Notes under the pieces: generated by a model | What the model saw: the letters and a program-made list of their open reading frames with translations, nothing else | What the model was told of the DNA's origin: nothing | Database searches by the model: none | Shown: piece by piece, positions 10,740 to 23,179 of the stretch | Position numbering within the stretch: position 1 is the stretch's first letter | How the letters are laid out: each line of letters begins with the position of its first letter | DNA from: Tachypleus tridentatus | Lineage: Eukaryota > Arthropoda > Merostomata > Xiphosura > Limulidae | Length of the DNA: 64,000 nt | Direction of reading: 5' to 3' | Assembly (NCBI RefSeq): GCF_004210375.1 | Contig: NC_134829.1 | Coordinates: 22,894,034-22,958,033 of the forward strand | Made by a program: the position numbers and the translations under genes

Positions 10740-12990
10740 CTTATTGAAAACAAACAAACTTCAATCTTTTAGAATATAAATTTAGTTAGTTAGTTTGTTT
10801 GTTTGTTTGTTTTTTAAATTTCGCACAAAGCTACTCGAGGGCTATCTGTGCTAGCCCTCCCTAATTTAGTAGTATAAGACTAGAGGGAAGGCAGCTAGTC
10901 ATAACCACCCACCACCAACTCTTGGGCTACTCTTTAACCAACGAATAGTGGGATTGACCGTTTGGCGCGACGGAGATGCGAACCCGCGACACTCTGATTA
11001 CATGTCGCACGCCTAAACACGCTTAGAAAAAGCTGGGCCGATATAAATTTAGTAAAAATATAAAAAAATTAAAGAAAAATTATTACTTATACTTACTTTT
11101 CAAAAAGCTCTTTTTTCAAAATTTATATCAGTAAAAGTACAGTGTACTTTTACAGTGTATATATTTTACTTTGTAAACAAAGTAGTTTAATATTTGGAGT
11201 TGTAGATGTTACCTGTAAGCGCAAATTATCCTCAATATTTAGCCTGTTTCTAAATTTGGCATTTGTAGCTCTATACAATGAAAATGCTTGCTCACAAAGA
11301 TATCTCGTTGGAAAACGAATCAAAATTTTCATAGCTCTGTTACTTATTTCAAGATATTCCATGGCCATTTGAATCCAAAATTGTGTAATTTCTTCCTGCT
11401 GAAATTTTGTTTTAAGGGTATAATCCTTTGAAATTTTAATAAGCCGTTATTTCTCTTTCAAAGGCAAATCGTTGATATTTGCAGAATTAACAAAGGGATT
11501 TTGAATACACAGTAATTTTTATAAATGAGGAGGAGAGTGATCCCAAATAGTTGTACACAAATCAGACATGTGCTGCAAGACTAAAACTATTGCATCTTCA
11601 TTAAACGAAATTTCATTCATAAACAAAAAACACACTGAAGTTTTCAAAGCAGTCAAGTTCTTCTAAAAGTATACATTCACCCTAACGTTCTAGCTTAAGT
11701 TAAAGCGCATTCATTTTACTTTTATCGTTGTAGTACGTTAGCCTGGTACACTGGACTGAGCATTCATTTCATTCAGATAGGCAAACATGCAAGAAAAGTA
11801 AGCCACTTTCTATATCAAGCATTTGTCCCTTAATTTGTACGCAAGTTCAAAATGGCATTCAGATAAAACGAAACCTATCTCCTCACGCAGTTCATAAAAC
11901 TGAGAAAGAACTTTTCAACGAGAAAGCCACAGGACTTTAATGTGAAGCAGCAAATTTTTATGGAAATTTCATATATCCTTACAGAGTAAACTGAAGATTC
12001 TCGCATTGAGCTGTCTTGATTTTATAAAATTAACTATTTTTTATGACATTACCAAATTTCTCTTTTAAGTATTCTGGCATTCGTTTCATCGCAAGTGCGT
12101 GACGAATACAGCCGAATTTTTTTTCATGTGTGCCACTGCGTCTGAAAATTTTCCATTCATTGCTGTAGCTCCATCAGTGCAACTACTTGAGCAAAGCTGC
12201 CATTGGATCTCATGTTCTTCCATAAATAAATCTATCAGTTTAAATATTTCTTCGCCTGTTGTTTGAGAAGGCAAATGTTTGCAAATTAACGTGTCTTCTT
12301 CAAAACTTGCTTCGTGAAAACAGCAAAGAAATCAACAAGCAACATTGCATAACCTGAGACATCTTTTTATTCATCCTTGTCAAGCGAAAAAGTTGGACTC
12401 ACTTTTACTTGCCTAAATAACTCCGTAAATAAATTTGCTGACACATCCTTGATTTTTCCAGAAATCGAATTGTCAGAAAGGGCGCAGAATTAATGTTTTT
12501 AAGAAAATTTTCATCAATCGTACACTCTCCCAAATCTCTTACGCATGGTGTTATCAAATCTTCTGCAACGTCATAAGTTTCACCTGATTTTGGAGTACGG
12601 TAACTAACACCATATGAAAGAATAAGAACACCTTTTTAGTCCTGAGAGAAATACGAGCGAAATGTAGCTTTCCTTGCATTTAATTGCAAAAACTTGAATT
12701 TGAAGTACTTGGAAGTCGGTTTTTTTAATTGGGAGTGTTTGGTTTCTAGATGCCGTTTTAACTTTGCTGTATGGAACTACTCTTACTCATTCAACATAAA
12801 ATCCACTATGTCCATCTTCATTTCCTGTCATAATAAAACAATATTCAGTAAAACTTTCATCATACTTTCTTGTTTCGGTACTTCTTGCATCATTCGGCCT
12901 TGAAGCGCTTGCTCTCGAAAAAGCTCCGTTGAAATAGTATTAGGCCTAGGAAGACTTTTACTCATATTAAATTTATAACAAGTTTTTGTT
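10740..12990 (-). pseudogene. hAT transposase (ZBED5-like), degraded
   Basis: Read on the minus strand from about 12,960, the product begins MSKSLPRPNT. It passes through MPSQTTGEEIFKLIDLFMEE and SCTDGATAMNGKFSD (12,274-12,086), the 'CTDGA..M' motif of hAT/ZBED5 proteins. It then has MKRMPEYLKEKFGN and ends with MEYLEISNRAMKILIRF and FRNRLNIEDNLRL (11,368-11,150), the hAT dimerisation end. There are many stops and frameshifts, and an internal part is missing. A SINE at 10,786-11,040 sits in the 3' flank. No intact terminal repeat was found at the 5' side. Confidence 0.75.
10786..11040 (-). mobile_element. tRNA-SINE with 12-bp TSD
   Basis: The SINE is flanked by ATATAAATTTAG at 10,774-10,785 and 11,041-11,052. 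It lies inside the 3' part of the hAT element, so it is the younger insertion. It lacks the ACATTATAACGCCCCC section between GATTGACCGT and TTTGGCGCGAC. Confidence 0.85.
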
Positions 12991-12999
12991 TTTTTTTAA

Positions 13000-13595
13000 C
13001 ACATTTTAAGCGGAATAAAAATATTAAGCTGGATCTGACGTGGGTTTAAATCTTGAAGAAAGTGAAATAAAATGAAACATGACGTCTTGCAGGTGTATGA
13101 CGTCATAGAGCTCATTGGTACCAATTTTGTCTAATTAAACTACAGCAAATCTAACCTAACCTGACAATTACCAACTACAATCGTTATAAATAGAATTATA
13201 CTTCATATAAATATATTCTGAAATTATATACGTAAAAAACGACTGGTATGGATACAGAAAGTACAATGTGGAGAAGCTCAATTTACTATTGAATAAAGAT
13301 CAAAGTAGAACAAAGTGTTTCGGTGGTTTCATACTTAGGGCTTATAGGTTTATTATTACAAGCTTCAACTTTCCTCACAACATATTGTTAAAAGATCGTT
13401 TCAGTTTATCAAATGATTACTAGGAGATTATCCTGCGACCTGCTAACGTCCAATCCAGCATCAATGTGTCATCTTTCTCATTTCTTTGTGTCAATAAAGT
13501 CGGAGTTTAATATGTGTCGCTTCAAAGAGTATTTGACCATGACGCATAAATCTATTTGTGTATATTATGATTTTCAAGAGTCTGTAGTCGTTTAG
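13000..13595. other. Unique AT-rich DNA, no gene seen
   Basis: Nothing recognisable between the hAT remnant and the next SINE-like fragment. The short ORF at 13,413-13,595 has no visible motif or splice context. Confidence 0.4.
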
Positions 13596-13695
13596 TTTGT
13601 TTGTTATTAAGTGCAAAGCTACCTAAACGACTATCTGTGCTCTGAACACCACGATTATCGAAACTTTAATTCTAGCAGTATCACTACACAGACAC
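13596..13695 (-). repeat. Second tRNA-like SINE family, fragment
   Basis: The GCAAAGCTAC and CTATCTGTGCT words are followed by CACCACGATTATCGAAAC in place of the main SINE body. This is the second family, of which several fragments occur in the window. Confidence 0.55.
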
Positions 13696-13742
13696 CTCTA
13701 TTTTAGTTTTTTTTTAAATTTAGACTTCATCCTAGTATTTAC

Positions 13743-14004
13743 GTTTGTTTGTTTTAAATTTCGCGCAAAGCCGCATGAGATCTATTTGCGCATGCCGTCC
13801 CTAATTTTGCGATGTGAGACAAGAAGGAGGCATATAGTCATCATCACCTTCCGCCAACTACTGAGATACTCTTTTATCAGCGATTACTGGGATTTACTAT
13901 ATCATTATATCACTTACGGCTGAAAGGGGAGCATTTTTAGTGTGACGAAGATTTCAATATGAGACTTGTTGAATACTTTAAAGTCTACCAGGCCATGCCT
14001 GATT
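13743..14004 (-). mobile_element. tRNA-SINE (old, shared with copy C)
   Basis: A diverged SINE runs from GTTTGTTTTAAATTTCGCGC to CCAGGCCATGCC. The same insertion is present at 25,851-26,115. Confidence 0.75.
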
Positions 14005-14206
14005 AAAAAGGAGTGATACATTTACAATAGGGGACCAAAAAACCCAAGAATTCGAAGAAGGTTTCTTTGATACATGTGGAAAGAGAAAACGTGCACAGTA
14101 GTATGTTTATTAAAGCAGTGCAAACCGAAGACATATTTGTATCCGATCTCTAACAAATTGAAAGCTAAGTTTATTTAATAGAAACTGATAAATATTTTGA
14201 TAAACT

Positions 14207-14485
14207 TTTTTATTTATTTTTTAATTTCACACAAAGCTACTCCAGGGCTATCTGCGCTAGCCGTCCCTAATTTTGCAGTGTAAGACTAGAGGGAAGGCAG
14301 CTAGTAATCACCGCCCACCGTCAACTCTTGGGCTACTCTTTTATCAACGAATAGTTGGATTGACCGTAAAATTATAACGCCACCACGGCTGGGAGGGCGC
14401 GCATGTTTGGTGAGACGGGGATTCGAACACACGACCCTCGGATTACGAGTCGCACGCCTTAACACACTTGGCCATACAGGGCCTC
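14207..14485 (-). mobile_element. tRNA-SINE with 12-bp TSD
   Basis: Full-length SINE flanked by TTTTGATAAACT at 14,195-14,206 and 14,486-14,497. Copy C has no SINE at this exact site and instead carries another one slightly upstream (26,274). These two insertions therefore came after the duplication. Confidence 0.85.
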
Positions 14486-14910
14486 TTTTGATAAACTATT
14501 ACACAATAATTTGATGTTAACAAAGCTTCATAAACACGATTACTATTAGATCTCTGTGTCCAGTTTATCCAGAAAAATATGCCTAATGAAAAGAGGAAGT
14601 AAATATTTCATATTTCTATAATTCAAGAAATTGTAATATTTTAATCATTCATTATACTTTGGAATTGAAATACTCGTTTAAACGTGTATAGAAAACATCT
14701 GTACGCACGGTATATTCAGATAATTTGTCTTAGTTTTCTTGAAAGTGTTCTGTAGGAACTTATGTTTATTTGTATACTAGGTGTTGCAAACCCAGAAATG
14801 TGTAGTATTTTCACCCAGGTAATGGTTAAGAACTAGTCTGACGTTTGTGTACATATTTCTGTATGGAAATAAGGTTTTCATCTATTCAAAGGAGTGATAC
14901 ATACTCCTGA

Positions 14911-15181
14911 GGCCTGAGATGACCAGGTCGGTTAAGGCGTTGGACTCGTAATCTGAGGGTTGCGAATTCTAATCCCTTCGCACCAAACATGCTCGCTCTT
15001 TCAACTAAAAGTGCGTTATAATGTTACGATCAATCCCACTGTTCGTTGGTATAAGAGTAGCAAAAGAGTTAGCGGTGGATGGTGATGACTGGTGCTTTCC
15101 CTCTAGTCTTACACTGTTAAATTAGGGACGGTTACTACAGATAAACCTCGAGTGGCTTTGCGCGAATATGTAAAACAAACA
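14911..15181 (+). mobile_element. tRNA-SINE, near full length
   Basis: It starts GGCCTGAGATGACCAGGTCG and ends with AAACAAACAAAC. A partner at 26,826-27,050 in copy C lacks the first part of the head. Confidence 0.85.
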
Positions 15182-15829
15182 AACATATTCCGAAACCAAC
15201 AAATTTTGAGATGATTAGAAAGCTAAATGTATAATATATCTTCAAATATGCAACTTGTGTGTGGAGGATCTATACTGGCTTTCAAAAACAAATATTTGTA
15301 CTTTCAATATCATATTTCGTTATTTTAAAGTTATAACAAAATAATAAGAAAAGTACTAAATTCTTCTGGATTGTTACGGTTCGTTGAAAAGTTTCTATTA
15401 ATAGTTCTTAATTAATTAACTCTACCTTAATATTAACAGTTATCACGATACAGAATCCTTACCCTTTCAGTTGTTGTCGTTGTAAGGCTATTTTGCAAAG
15501 TTACAGAGAGGCTGTCTGAAGAGAATCGAACATTGGGTTTCAGCATTGTAAGCTAATATATTTACTATTGACACACAAAAAGGCAGTCCTTTGGATACTA
15601 ATACGATTGTGAACTGAGTTCATTAGAACTTTAAAGTATGGGAGCAGTTTACAAAGATATACAGAAAGAAAAAACTTATTAAACAGAGACAACTTTTGAA
15701 TTATTCACACCAAAACAAATTGTGAAAATGTTTAAAAACCTATTCTTTTAAAAACTATTATATGTTTTACCATTTCTTTTTATTTCATCAGAAAAAGAAG
15801 TAAACGACATTTTTATTTCTTTTCTTAAA

Positions 15830-16085
15830 GTTTTGGTTTTTTTTTAATTTCGCGCAAAGCTACACATCCTCTTAGTGACATAGCGGTATGTCTGAGAACT
15901 TAAAATGCTAGGTAACGTATTTCGATTTCCATTACGGGCAAAGAATAGATAGCCTTTTGCGTAGCTTTGTACTTAAATAAAAACAAACAAGCTAAGCACA
16001 GAGCTACGAAGTGAAATATCTGTGCTGTGCTCACCACATGTTTCAAAAACCGCTTTTTAGCGCTGTGCTACCAGGATATGTTGTT
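15830..16085. repeat. Nested fragments of tRNA-like SINEs
   Basis: TTTCGCGCAAAGCTACACATC, then a piece in the opposite orientation ending TAAAAACAAACAAGC, then GCACAGAGCTACGAAG with TGTGCTGTGCTCACCACATG. It is a composite of at least two worn SINE copies. Confidence 0.5.
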
Positions 16086-16361
16086 GTAATGAAGAACAGA
16101 ACACCATATAATGCTCTTTACTTTAACCTTGAAGTTTAAACAACCTTAATTTAACACAAGCCTAAATTCATTTGTTCGATGATTGTGTTTCACAAAGCTC
16201 ATGTCATTATATCCAATAACACACGTACATCTCTTAGTGACAAACCAGTCTGTTGCAGTTATTAGGTAATCTAATCAGTTGAGCTTGTGTTGTCATAATA
16301 ACGCGTGACATAAACACAATTCCCAGAAGTAATTATTGTCCATACAGAAACGAATTCAACG

Positions 16362-16395
16362 TATAAAAGGTGGAATATTTTCTCTTAAATATTCA
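16362..16395 (+). promoter_or_regulatory. Core promoter of cationic-peptide gene, copy B
   Basis: TATAAAAGG at 16,362-16,370 lies 32 bp before the A of TTCACTT (16,394), an arthropod-type initiator. The start codon follows 43 bp later at 16,437. The same arrangement occurs in copy C at 28,131. Confidence 0.75.
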
Positions 16396-16436
16396 CTTCG
16401 AAGCACTAGAAAGCAGAATACACTTAATCATCGAGA

Positions 16437-17202
16437 ATGAAGATTTGAGTGGTTCTAGCGTTACTCGTAATAATCACCGTAATTCCACCGAGTACAGGTA
16501 ATAAATACACACGTCGTATACTGTATTTATGAAATTATAATGTTTAAGTCATTTATTTTTATTTTTTCCAAATATATACCGTAAGTGAATCAAATATTTG
16601 TATAGTGTCAATGTCTGTTTATTCATATTCATTGATCGGTTGTTTGAGGGAGTATAGGATTTACAACCACTTATAGCACTCAATCTTTGAATGCACATCC
16701 TGGACACGTCAACCACAAGAACACGCACTTTATTCTCGAGACAAAAATTGAAAGAAAAATGTAGTTAAACAGGATTAGTTTGAAGGATACAATAACTTCA
16801 AGTTTTATTCTAAAGAATAATGAAGATATATGTTTCGTTTTTTTCAAACAATTGCATTAAGGTTTAAAATGACAGAAAGAAGTGTCTTCAAACTTACAAT
16901 GGGAAATCATTAGCTCTAGCTTCTCCTGCACAAGTAACGATTCAGTTAAAATGTATAATAAAGGTTCATATTTTATAGTTAATATAGTTTAAATGAATGA
17001 ATATTATTTTCAATGTTTCCGTTTGCTGAGGTGAGATACGTGTTTGTTTTGCTTTCTTTATCTAGGATTCAGGCTTCCCCTTTACTATCAGAGAAATAAA
17101 GTTGGCAAAGAACTTACACCTTTGCAGGCACCAACAACCATCATTGGCCATACCAAACGTCATTCAGTGAAGAAAATAAAAAAAAACCAAACTGAAGCTT
17201 AG
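16437..17202 (+). pseudogene. Secreted cationic peptide precursor, copy B (TGA at codon 4)
   Basis: Exon 1 (16,437-16,497) starts ATG AAG ATT TGA and continues in the same frame as VVLALLVIITVIPP, a typical signal-peptide core. A GT donor follows a phase-1 break. Intron 16,498-17,065 (568 bp) ends TTTATCTAG. Exon 2 (17,066-17,202) encodes about 44 residues with ten Lys/Arg and two Glu, no cysteine, a GHTKR site, and a lysine-rich end before TAG. AATAAA lies at 17,234. The whole would be a 65-codon precursor of a linear, basic peptide, a layout typical of host-defence peptides. That role is inference. The TGA at 16,446-16,448 blocks normal translation unless it is read through. It is one C-to-T step from CGA (Arg). 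Confidence 0.6.
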
Positions 17203-17233
17203 AGCAGCTTAAATTTCCGTATTCGACATCAGC

Positions 17234-17239
17234 AATAAA
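17234..17239 (+). terminator. PolyA signal AATAAA, copy B
   Basis: It lies 32 bp after the stop codon of exon 2 and is conserved in copy A (4072-4077). Confidence 0.6.
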
Positions 17240-17514
17240 TAATGTACAACGTTTCTTGTTTCTTTAAATATTATAATTAACCGATGAATGTTAACATTCT
17301 GAGTGTATAATGTAGTAATATAAAAAAAATGCAATATATAATTTTGATTTCTTTATAATCTGTCTTTGATGAAGTGAAAAATAATAAAAAGTTGCATATG
17401 AAAATATCTGTGTTCTTCTCCTAAATTGAAATATTCAAATGGATTGAACTAAAGTAATGCAATCAGTCTCATTTTATCAAACTGTTACTGAAAACTACGT
17501 TCCACCAAATCTGT

Positions 17515-20225
17515 TTGTTTACAAACTTCTATATCAGTACATTAGAGTAAATTGTATACACACATTTATACCAGTATATTAGACTAAATTCATTACATAC
17601 ATTTATATAAGGTACATAAGACTAAATATTTTACACACTTCTGTACCACCATATTGACTAAATTGTTTAAACACTTCTATATCAGTACATCAGGCAAAAC
17701 TCTTTACACAATTCTCTTTCGATATATTTGATAAATTGTCTACACACCTCTATTTCGGTACATTGTACTGAATTGTTTAAACATTTTTATATCTGTGCAT
17801 TCAACAAATTCTATAAAAAACTTATATATTGGTACACTAGAATAAAGTCTTATACACTTCTACTTGGTTACTTTGGACAAATTTTTTACAAACTACCATA
17901 TCGTCAAATTGTACTAAATGTTTAAACACCTTTATACATGTACATTAGATTGAATTATTCACACTTCAATATTGATGCATTGATCTAAATTGTTTCAACA
18001 CGTTTATGTCGATGCATTGAACAAATTCTATACAACACACATCTTTTACGGAATACAGATTGTATTGTTTTTATCACTTCCATATTGGTACATTTGAATA
18101 AGTTGTTTAAACACTTCTATATCGATGCATAGGACAAATGCTTTACACACTTCTTTCTAGGTGATTTAGACTAAATTGTTACACATCTATTATATCGGTG
18201 CATCGGACCCAAACTGTTTAAACACTTCTATATCGATACATTACACTGAATTGTTTACAAACTTCGATATCGGTACATTGGACTATAATGTTTCTAAAGT
18301 TTTATGTCGGTATATTAGTCTAAATTATTGACACATTTCTATATCGGTACATTATACTTAATTCTTTAAACAGTTCTATATCGATACATTTGACAAATTG
18401 TTTAACACTTCTATATTAATGCATTGGACTCAATTGTTTCAACACTTTTATATCGGTGAATTGAAATAAATATTTTCAACACTTTTATATCGGTGAATTG
18501 AAGTAAATATTTTCAACACGTTATGTAGTTGCTTTGACAAATTCTTTACACGATTCTATATTGTGCATTGGAGTAAACAATATAAACACTTGTATGTCAG
18601 TGCTTTGGACTAAATAGTTTACACTCTTCTATATCTTTGCATTCGATGAAAATCCTGAAAACTTCAATGTCGGTACATTAGACCACATTGTGTAAACATT
18701 TCTATATCGTTACATTGTATTAACTTATTCTAGCATTTCTACATCGGTGCCTTCCACGAATTCTTCGCCCACTTCTCTATCGGTACATTCGACTAAATTT
18801 TTACACGCTTCTACATCGGGACTTTGGACAAACTGTTTACACCCATCTATATTGGTGAATTGCACTAAACTGTTTAAACACATCCATATGTATATATTAG
18901 ACTGAATTAATCACACTTCTGTATTTTCGCACTAGCCTAAATTGTTTGAACACTTCTATATCGCTGCACAGAACAGATTCTATACACACTTTAATCTCGG
19001 TACATTCCTATAAACTATTTAAACACTTTATATCGGTACATTAGACTATAGTGTTTACAAACTTCTATATATATACATTGGACTAAATTGTTTAAATACT
19101 TTATATCGGTACATTAGACTATAGTGTTTACAAACTTCTATATATATACATTGGACTAAATTGTTTAAACACTTTATATCGGTACATTAGACTATAGTGT
19201 TTACAAACTTCTATGTATATACATTGGACTAAATTGTTTACATAGTTTAAAATCGGTTTATTTTAATAAATTGCTTAACACATCTATGTCGGAACATTAC
19301 AGCAAATTGTTTAAATACTTCTGCATTGGTACATTAGACGAAATTATTTAAACAATTCTAAATCGGTACATTAAACTTTTGTGTTTATAAATTTCTATAT
19401 GGGTACATTAGATTAAATTGTTTACACACTTTATATCCGTGCTTAGGAGAAATTATTTACACACAATTCTATATCTGTACATTCGACTGTATTGTTGAAA
19501 TACATTTATTTCGGTACATTGCACTAACGTGTGTTCACACTTTTATATCGGTACTCTGGACTAATTGTTTAAAAACTTCTATATCTGCGCAATGGACTAA
19601 ATTATTTAAACACTGTCTAATCGGTACATTGGATAAATTATACATAATTCTGTATCGGATTATCGGACTAATCTGATAAACACTTGTGCATCGGTACATT
19701 AAACTGAATTATTCACACTTGTAAAACGGTGTATTCAACAAATTCTTTCCTTTTATCCACATATCATTCATTATATTATTTTGTTCACACATTTCGTTTC
19801 GGTACATTAGACAGAATTTTCACACACTTCTATATCGGTACATTGCAATAAATGACTTATCACTTCTATATCGGTACATAAGACTAAAGTGTTTAAACAC
19901 TTCTATACCAGTGCACTGGACTAAATTGAGTAAACACTTTCATATCAGTACAATAAACTATATTGTTTAAACACTTTTAAATTGTCACATTAGACTAAAT
20001 GGTTAAAACACTTCTTTATCAGTACATTAGACTAAATTGTTTACACGCTTCTATATCAATGCATTGGACTAAATTCTTTCAACATTTATTTACCGGTGCA
20101 TTTTACAAATTCGTTACACACATGTCTATCGCTGTATTAGACTAAATTAGTTACATATTTCTACATGGTACATTGGATTAAATTCTTCAAACACTTCTAT
20201 ATAGGTGCTTTGGAATAAATTGTTT
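17515..20225. repeat. Satellite array, ~37-bp unit (block 3)
   Basis: About 75 diverged units. At 19,021-19,240 three nearly identical 73-bp dimers (ACTTTATATCGGTACATTAG plus TATAGTGTTTACAAACTTC and onward) follow one another, showing recent local homogenisation of a two-unit block. Confidence 0.9.
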
Positions 20226-20237
20226 ACACACTTCTAT

Positions 20238-20509
20238 GGCCTGGCATGGCCAAGCGCGTAAGGCGTGCGACTCGTAATCTGAGGGTCGTGAGTTCGCGCC
20301 CGCGTCGCGCTAACCATGCTCCCCCTCCCAGCCGTGGGGGTGTATAATGTGACGGTCAATCTCACTATTCGTTGGTAAAAGAGTAGCCCAAGAGTTGGCG
20401 GTGGGTGGTGATGACTAGCTGTCTTCCCTCTAGTCTTACACTGCTAAATTAGGGACGGCTAGCACAGATAGCCCTCGAGTAGCTTTGTGCGAAATTCCAA
20501 AACAAACAA
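20238..20509 (+). mobile_element. tRNA-SINE inside satellite, 12-bp TSD
   Basis: Full-length copy starting GGCCTGGCATGGCCAAGCGC, flanked by ACACACTTCTAT at 20,226-20,237 and 20,510-20,521. The target is a satellite unit. It is one of the best-preserved copies (A-box-like head, body and AAACAAAC tail all present). Confidence 0.9.
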
Positions 20510-20521
20510 ACACACTTCTAT

Positions 20522-22670
20522 ATCAGTACATTGGAATAAAGTGTTTAAACACTTCTATATCGATGCATAGGACAAATTCTTTACACACTTATTTCTAGGT
20601 GCTTAAGACTAAATTGTCTACATATCTTTTATATCGTTAGATTAAAAAATGTTCTCTAAACACTCCAGTATCTCTACAATGGACAAATGGTTTGCCCACT
20701 TTTTTATTGGTGCATCGGACTAAACTGTTTAAACCAGTGGTTCCCAACCAGGGGTGCGAGATAACATTTTGGCCACCTTCACCTTTATTCTTAAATAAAT
20801 AATTACTGTGATGGGTGCGAGAACATATTAAAATTTTTTAGGGGTGCGGGGCATAAAAAGGTTGGGAACAACTGGTTTAAACACTTCTATATCTACACAT
20901 AAGACTGAATTATTTAATCTCTTCTATATCGGTACATTAGATTACAGTGTTTCCAAAGTTCTATATAAGTATAATAATCTAAATTATTTACACACTTGTA
21001 TATCGGCACATCAGACTAAGTTGTTTAAAAACTTCCATAACGGTGCTTAATAGAAATTATTTACAAACAATTCTATGCAGGTACACTAGACTAAGTTGTT
21101 TACATACCTGTATATCTGTACATTAAACAAATTATTCACACACTTCTATATCAGTGCTTTGGACTAAATTGTTTCAACACTTCTCTCCGCTGCATAGGAC
21201 TAATTCATTAAATACTTGTCTATCGTTGAAATAGATCAAATTGTTTACACATCTTTTATATTGCAAGATTGGACTAACTTCTTTACACATATCTATATCA
21301 GTACATTAGACAAACTGTTCACACACTTCTATATCAGTGCGTTGGTTTAAAATATTTACACACTTCTATATCAATGCATTGGACTCAATTGTTTTAACAC
21401 TTCTGTATCGAGGCATTGGACAAATTCTTTACACACTTCTATATCGGTGCATAGGAATAAATATTTTTAAAGAATTTTATATCGTTGCTTTGGACAAATT
21501 GTTTACACACTTCTATATTATGCATTAGACTAAACAGTATAAACACTTCTATATCGGTGCATTGGACTAAATATTTTACACACTTCTATATCGGGATATT
21601 CGATTAAAATCCTAAACACTTCAATGTCAGTATATTAGACCATATTGTGTAAACAGTTCTATATCAGTGCACTGGTCTAAATTATTTAAAAGCTTCCATG
21701 TCGGTACTTTGGAGAAATTATTACACACACTTCAATATCGGTTCAATAGACAGAATTGTTTAAACACTTCAATATTGATACATTAGACTAAGTTGTCTAA
21801 ACACTTCTATATTGGTACATTAGACTAAGTTGTCTAAACACTTCTATATTGGTACATCAAACTAATTTTTTTACATTTATCTATCTCGGTACATTGGACA
21901 AATTGCTCGCGTACTTAGATATCGGTGCAATGGACTAAATTGTATCAACACTTCTATATTGGTGCATTATACAAATTCTTTACACACTACTATACCAGTA
22001 TATTGGAATAAATTATTTAAACATTGCTATATCGGTTCATTAGACTAAATTGTTAACACACTTTTACATCGGTACATTGGACTAAATTGTATACACACTG
22101 CTATATCGGTACTTTGGAAAATTGCTTACACACTTCTATATCGAAGAATCGGTCTAAATTGTATAAAGATTTCTCTATCGGCAAATAAGAATGAATTATT
22201 CACACTTCCACATCGGTGCATTGGACGAAAATATTTCAACACGTTTTTATCAATGCATTGGACAATTCCTTTTCACTTTATTTAAACACTTCTATGTCGG
22301 TGAATTGGACTGAATTCACATAATTCTACATTTGTGCATTCGAATTTATCATTTAAACAGTTCTATATTGGTCCATAAGACTAAATTGCTTAAACATTTC
22401 TATATCGGTACATTAGACAAAATTTTTTACACATTTGTATATGGGTACATTCGACTAAATTGTTTTAACACCTCTATATCGGTGCACTGGACTAAATTGT
22501 TTGAACACTTCTATATCGGTACATTGGACAACGTTTTAAAATACTTCTATATAGGTGCATTAGACTAAATTGTTTACATACTTTTTTATATCGGTAGATT
22601 GGACTAACTTGTTTACACACTTCTATATCGATGCAACGAACTAAACTGTTTAAACTCTTTCATATCGGCA
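20522..22670. repeat. Satellite array, ~37-bp unit (block 4)
   Basis: It continues block 3 after the SINE, with about 55 units, and is interrupted by the MITE at 20,735-20,874. ORFs at 20,844, 21,337 and 22,332 are read-through of repeats. Confidence 0.9.
20735..20874. mobile_element. hAT-type MITE, 140 bp, 8-bp TSD
   Basis: The element begins CAGTGGTTCCCAACCAGGGG and ends GGTTGGGAACAACTG, inverted repeats of about 15 bp with one mismatch. It is flanked by the 8-bp duplication GTTTAAAC at 20,727-20,734 and 20,875-20,882. An 8-bp TSD and CAGTGGTTC ends are typical of non-autonomous hAT elements. No coding capacity. Confidence 0.9.
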
Positions 22671-22675
22671 CATTA

Positions 22676-23175
22676 GACTGGTGGCAGAACAAATGTAGGT
22701 TGTAAATTTAATCCAAAATTCCTTATGGCTTTGACACTTTAACTGCCAAATATGTGCATGGGCTATCTGAAAATCAAATGCAATTTGAAAGTGTTGGATG
22801 CCTACGAAAGGTATCCTTGGCTCGATTTTGAGCCTTTCGTGCCATGTTGGAAACAGAATTCCACCACTGTCTGGGATACCGTGTAAAACGTTCCGATATT
22901 TTAGGAATAGAGTGAGCAACAAGCAGCTTGGACAATACAGTCAGTTACTGATGTCACACAATCGTCTATAAGTAGCTTACAGATGACGACAACTTAAAGT
23001 ACTGACAAAACAGTGAAAGAGAACGAGTGCCTGGTCCAGCTTTCACCAAGGGAGGCGGGTCTGGTCGCATCAAGCATGGTCAATTTCTCTAAAATTATAA
23101 TAAAGTGATCATTTTCCTCTGGGTCACTGTCAAACCTCCAAGAAAAGCGAGAAAAATGTGTAGGGGAGCAGACAG
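22676..23175 (-). pseudogene. Jockey-like ORF2 fragment in satellite DNA
   Basis: This is strongly similar to 9,885-10,370: shared words are AATTCCACCACTG, GCCATGTTGGAAACA against GCCGTGTTAGAAACA, and CTCCAAGAAAAGCGAGA. It covers the linker between endonuclease and RT of the same element family. It has stops and no catalytic part. Confidence 0.75.
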
Positions 23176-23179
23176 TGTT

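Larger units (their letters stand above)
13715..17510. repeat. Segmental duplication copy B
   Basis: This matches copy C (25,820-29,905) along almost its whole length, including two shared SINE insertions, the promoter and signal-peptide exon at 16,362-16,497, and the peptide exon at 17,066. The match stops near 17,500, where satellite DNA begins. Sharing of SINEs at the same places shows that the duplication postdates those insertions. Confidence 0.85.

Noticed and set aside
13413..13595. 60-aa ORF next to a SINE fragment
   Set aside because: No homolog in copy C flank, no signal peptide or splice partner.
20238..20310. tRNA gene-like head (and similar heads in the other SINEs)
   Set aside because: These are the promoter heads of SINEs, followed by a fixed body and AAACAAAC tail. 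They do not look like free tRNA genes.
17515..22670. Regularly spaced repeats resembling a CRISPR array
   Set aside because: The units are contiguous diverged satellite monomers without unique spacers, in an animal genome.
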